Shown in pieces: positions 6,808 through 8,169 of a stretch of 8,169 bases of DNA (the first letter of the stretch is position 1; each line of letters opens with the position of its first letter). The position numbers were made by a program, and so were the translations under genes. Origin of the DNA: Hydrogenophaga sp. (GTDB lineage Bacteria; Pseudomonadota; Gammaproteobacteria; Burkholderiales; Burkholderiaceae_C). Below the pieces are notes generated by a model. It made no database searches and was not told the DNA's origin. It was given only the letters and a program-made list of their open reading frames with translations. The stretch is from the NCBI GenBank assembly GCA_018335615.1, contig JAGXRS010000164.1, positions 1-8,169 on the forward strand, in the 5' to 3' direction.

Positions 6808-7557
6808 ATGATCAACATTTCCACCAGCCACGTTGTGGCCTGGCCGGCACCGGCCGGACCGGCGGTGGCCCCGGTGTCGCCCGTCACGCCGGTGCAGCCC
6901 GTGCGCGAAACCGGGCGGGACGCGCAGGCCGGCTTCGGGGCCGGGCGCGATGGACAGGGTGCCGCGCCGCGCTCCCACGCCCCGCGCACGGGCTCTCCAG
7001 AGCCCGACGCCGCCGCCGAGGCGGCGCCCCTGCTGCCCCGCGGCTATGGCCCCCAGGGCGCCGAGCTGCGCAGCGGGTCGGCACCCGATGCGCTGCCAGG
7101 GGGCAGCGCCAGCACCGCACAGCAGAAGACCGCAGAGAAAGCCGAGCAGGCCGCTGAAGAGCAGGCCGAGGCGGCGGCCGAGCGCAAGCCACCCTTGCAG
7201 GCGGTGCTCACCACCGTGTGGGAGGCCAGTGCGGCGGTGGTCGAACGTGCCCTGGGCCGCCTCTCGGGCGCCGAGGCCGAGGTGCCGGGTGTCCAGAGCG
7301 ACACGGCGCCCGACCTCGGGGCGCTGGCCGCCGCCCAGATGAACCGCCGACCCTTGCTGCTGGCGGCGGCCGAGCCTGCCGCCGCCCAGCCGATGCCGTG
7401 GCCGGTGATGCCACCGTCTGACGAGGACCCCTCACCCCACGTCGCACCCGAGGACGCCGGGGTGGTGGCGGTCGAAGACCTGGTGGCCTACGACGAACAC
7501 GGCAAGGGCAGCCGCGCCCCGATCGAGGCCGGCAGCGTGATCAGCGAGCGGGTGTGA
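6808..7557 (+). CDS. Uncharacterised Ala/Pro-rich protein under a candidate flagellar promoter
   Basis: A 249-residue protein that I do not recognise. The N-terminus (about 12-35) is a Pro/Val repeat-like stretch (PVSPVTPVQPV). Residues 36-100 are Gly/Ala/Pro-rich and probably disordered. Residues about 104-126 form an Ala/Glu/Lys-rich helix that could be a coiled coil. A more ordered helix follows, KPPLQAVLTTVWEASAAVV (127-145) plus ERALGRL. The tail (about 190-249) is again Pro/acidic and ends ISERV. There is no signal peptide, membrane span, Cys residue or catalytic motif. Codon third positions are strongly G/C, so it is likely a real gene, and it has its own RBS and a sigma-28-like promoter. 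A role in motility or chemotaxis is inferred from the promoter only. It could be a regulatory or structural accessory protein. Confidence 0.75.
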   Translation: MINISTSHVVAWPAPAGPAVAPVSPVTPVQPVRETGRDAQAGFGAGRDGQGAAPRSHAPRTGSPEPDAAAEAAPLLPRGYGPQGAELRSGSAPDALPGGSASTAQQKTAEKAEQAAEEQAEAAAERKPPLQAVLTTVWEASAAVVERALGRLSGAEAEVPGVQSDTAPDLGALAAAQMNRRPLLLAAAEPAAAQPMPWPVMPPSDEDPSPHVAPEDAGVVAVEDLVAYDEHGKGSRAPIEAGSVISERV

Positions 7558-7586
7558 GCAGGGCGTAACGCCCGCGGCGCAGAGAA

Positions 7587-7600
7587 GGCGCTCAGGCGCC
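7587..7600. terminator. Small hairpin between the convergent reading frames
   Basis: GGCGC (7587-7591), loop TCAG, GCGCC (7596-7600). A second small stem, GGGCG-TAA-CGCCC, lies at 7561-7573 directly after the stop codon of the unknown protein. Both are short and lack T-runs, but they sit where transcription from the left and the minus-strand remnant would converge. Confidence 0.35.
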
Positions 7601-7711
7601 GGGGGCCGGGGATGTGTCGAACTCGCGCAGCGCCTGCTGGGTGACCTCGACGTCCCGCATCAGCTGAGCCGACAGGTGCGCCGGCATTGCCTCGGTGGTC
7701 TCGGTCGCCAT
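7592..7711 (-). pseudogene. Minus-strand coding remnant (C-terminal fragment or 39-aa ORF)
   Basis: Reading the minus strand from ATG at 7711-7709 gives 39 residues, starting MATETTEAMPAHLSAQL and ending FDTSPAPGA, with TGA at 7594-7592. Nearly every codon ends in G or C (about 36 of 39), and the composition is that of a normal soluble acidic helix rather than a shadow frame. No Shine-Dalgarno precedes the ATG on this strand, and sequence further upstream on the minus strand is antisense to the receiver domain and soon reaches a stop. I therefore read it as the 3' end of a gene whose 5' part is missing. I do not recognise the family. A genuine very small gene is the alternative. Confidence 0.4.
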
Positions 7712-8169
7712 CGGCGAAGCCGCGGCCGTGGAGGCCATGCACCAGGGCGTGAGCGACTACCTGCTCAAGGACAACATGCAGCGCCTGCCGCATGTGGTGC
7801 AGCGCGCCCTGGAAATGGCCGAGACCCGCAAGGCCAAGGCCCGCGCCGATGCCGAACTGGCCGAGTCGCGCCTGCGCCTGGCCGAACTGGCCGAGCACCT
7901 GCAGGTCAGCACCGAGCAGGAGCGCGCCAACATCGCCCGCGAGATCCACGACGACATCGGAGGCGCCCTGGCGGCGGTGAAGCTCGACCTGGCCTGGGTC
8001 GGCCGCCGCACCGACAGCCCCGAGGTGCTGGAGCATGTGGCCTCGGCCATGGAGATGCTGCAGCACGCGCTGGAGGCCAGCCAGCGCATCATGATGAACC
8101 TGCGCCCGCCCATCCTCGACCAGGGGCTGGTGGCGGCGGTGCAGTGGCTGGCGTCCAGTTTCGAGCGCC
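7695..8169 (+). CDS. Receiver-HisKA_3 sensor kinase, 5'-truncated and cut by the window edge
   Basis: The frame opens after a stop at 7665-7667, and recognisable homology begins near 7690. The first ~40 residues are the C-terminal half of a receiver domain: VVSVAIGEAAAVEAM, then GVSDYLLKDN with the conserved Lys. Next come a helical linker rich in Ala/Glu/Arg and a HisKA_3-type (NarX/DesK group) dimerisation domain, ERANIAREIHDDIGG, whose phosphoacceptor His codon is at 7947-7949. The helix through NLRPPILDQGLVAAVQWL belongs to the same domain. The ATPase domain lies beyond 8169. Such proteins normally begin with a full receiver (LLVEDN..., phosphoacceptor Asp), but about 75-90 residues are missing here and no RBS is visible near GTG 7695 or ATG 7737. 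The canonical VSGxIGE loop reads VSVAIGE. The 5' boundary given is a guess; the gene is probably broken or misjoined. Confidence 0.75.
   Translation, partial: MVSVAIGEAAAVEAMHQGVSDYLLKDNMQRLPHVVQRALEMAETRKAKARADAELAESRLRLAELAEHLQVSTEQERANIAREIHDDIGGALAAVKLDLAWVGRRTDSPEVLEHVASAMEMLQHALEASQRIMMNLRPPILDQGLVAAVQWLASSFER

Noticed and set aside
7488..8066. 192-codon minus-strand frame spanning the junction without interruption
   Set aside because: It is His/Gly/Leu-rich and antisense to clear HisKA_3 sequence on the plus strand; it is in a different frame from the coding-like minus-strand remnant at 7592-7711.
1..8169. CRISPR array, tRNA/rRNA genes, insertion sequence ends or attachment sites
   Set aside because: I saw no regularly spaced direct repeats, no cloverleaf or rRNA-like segment, no transposase frame and no flanking inverted repeats of IS type.

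Overview
The window is very GC-rich with strong G/C preference at third codon positions. Its gene content (PAS-type sensor kinase, universal stress protein, aromatic-ring FAD hydroxylase, candidate sigma-28 promoter) fits a betaproteobacterium, most likely Burkholderiales/Comamonadaceae. That placement is inferred from composition and protein style, not from a marker gene. All complete genes lie on the + strand.

Region 1 (1-3883) is a signalling operon. It holds the C-terminal end of a probable ABC-type periplasmic substrate-binding protein, an 882-residue membrane sensor histidine kinase with three PAS domains, a 143-residue CheY/Rcp1-type response regulator with no output domain, and a UspA-family stress protein. 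The first three genes are joined by ATGA stop/start overlaps, so translation is probably coupled. Two GC-rich hairpins close the operon.

Region 2 (3884-6720) is a catabolic operon. An AT-rich promoter with an ACGTTT/AAACGT palindrome drives an FAD-dependent aromatic hydroxylase (567 aa), a DUF2783-type small protein (74 aa) and a VOC-superfamily protein (179 aa) with a plausible metal-ligand set. The likely job is hydroxylation of an aromatic compound followed by a metal-dependent step. The substrate cannot be read from sequence.

Region 3 (6721-7557) has a good match to a sigma-28 (FliA) promoter ahead of an unrecognised, Ala/Pro-rich 249-residue protein. This suggests, but does not prove, a link to the flagellar/chemotaxis regulon.

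Region 4 (7558-8169) is structurally odd. A coding-like minus-strand fragment ending in a stop at 7592-7594 runs directly into the inside of a plus-strand receiver domain, which continues into a HisKA_3-type histidine kinase cut by the window edge. The receiver's N-terminal half, including its phosphoacceptor Asp, is absent. The simplest readings are a deletion that removed the 5' parts of two divergent genes, or an assembly misjoin. I found no CRISPR array, tRNA, rRNA or insertion sequence. The least explained parts are the junction near 7685-7711, the sigma-28-linked unknown protein, and the binding protein-kinase-regulator-Usp set.
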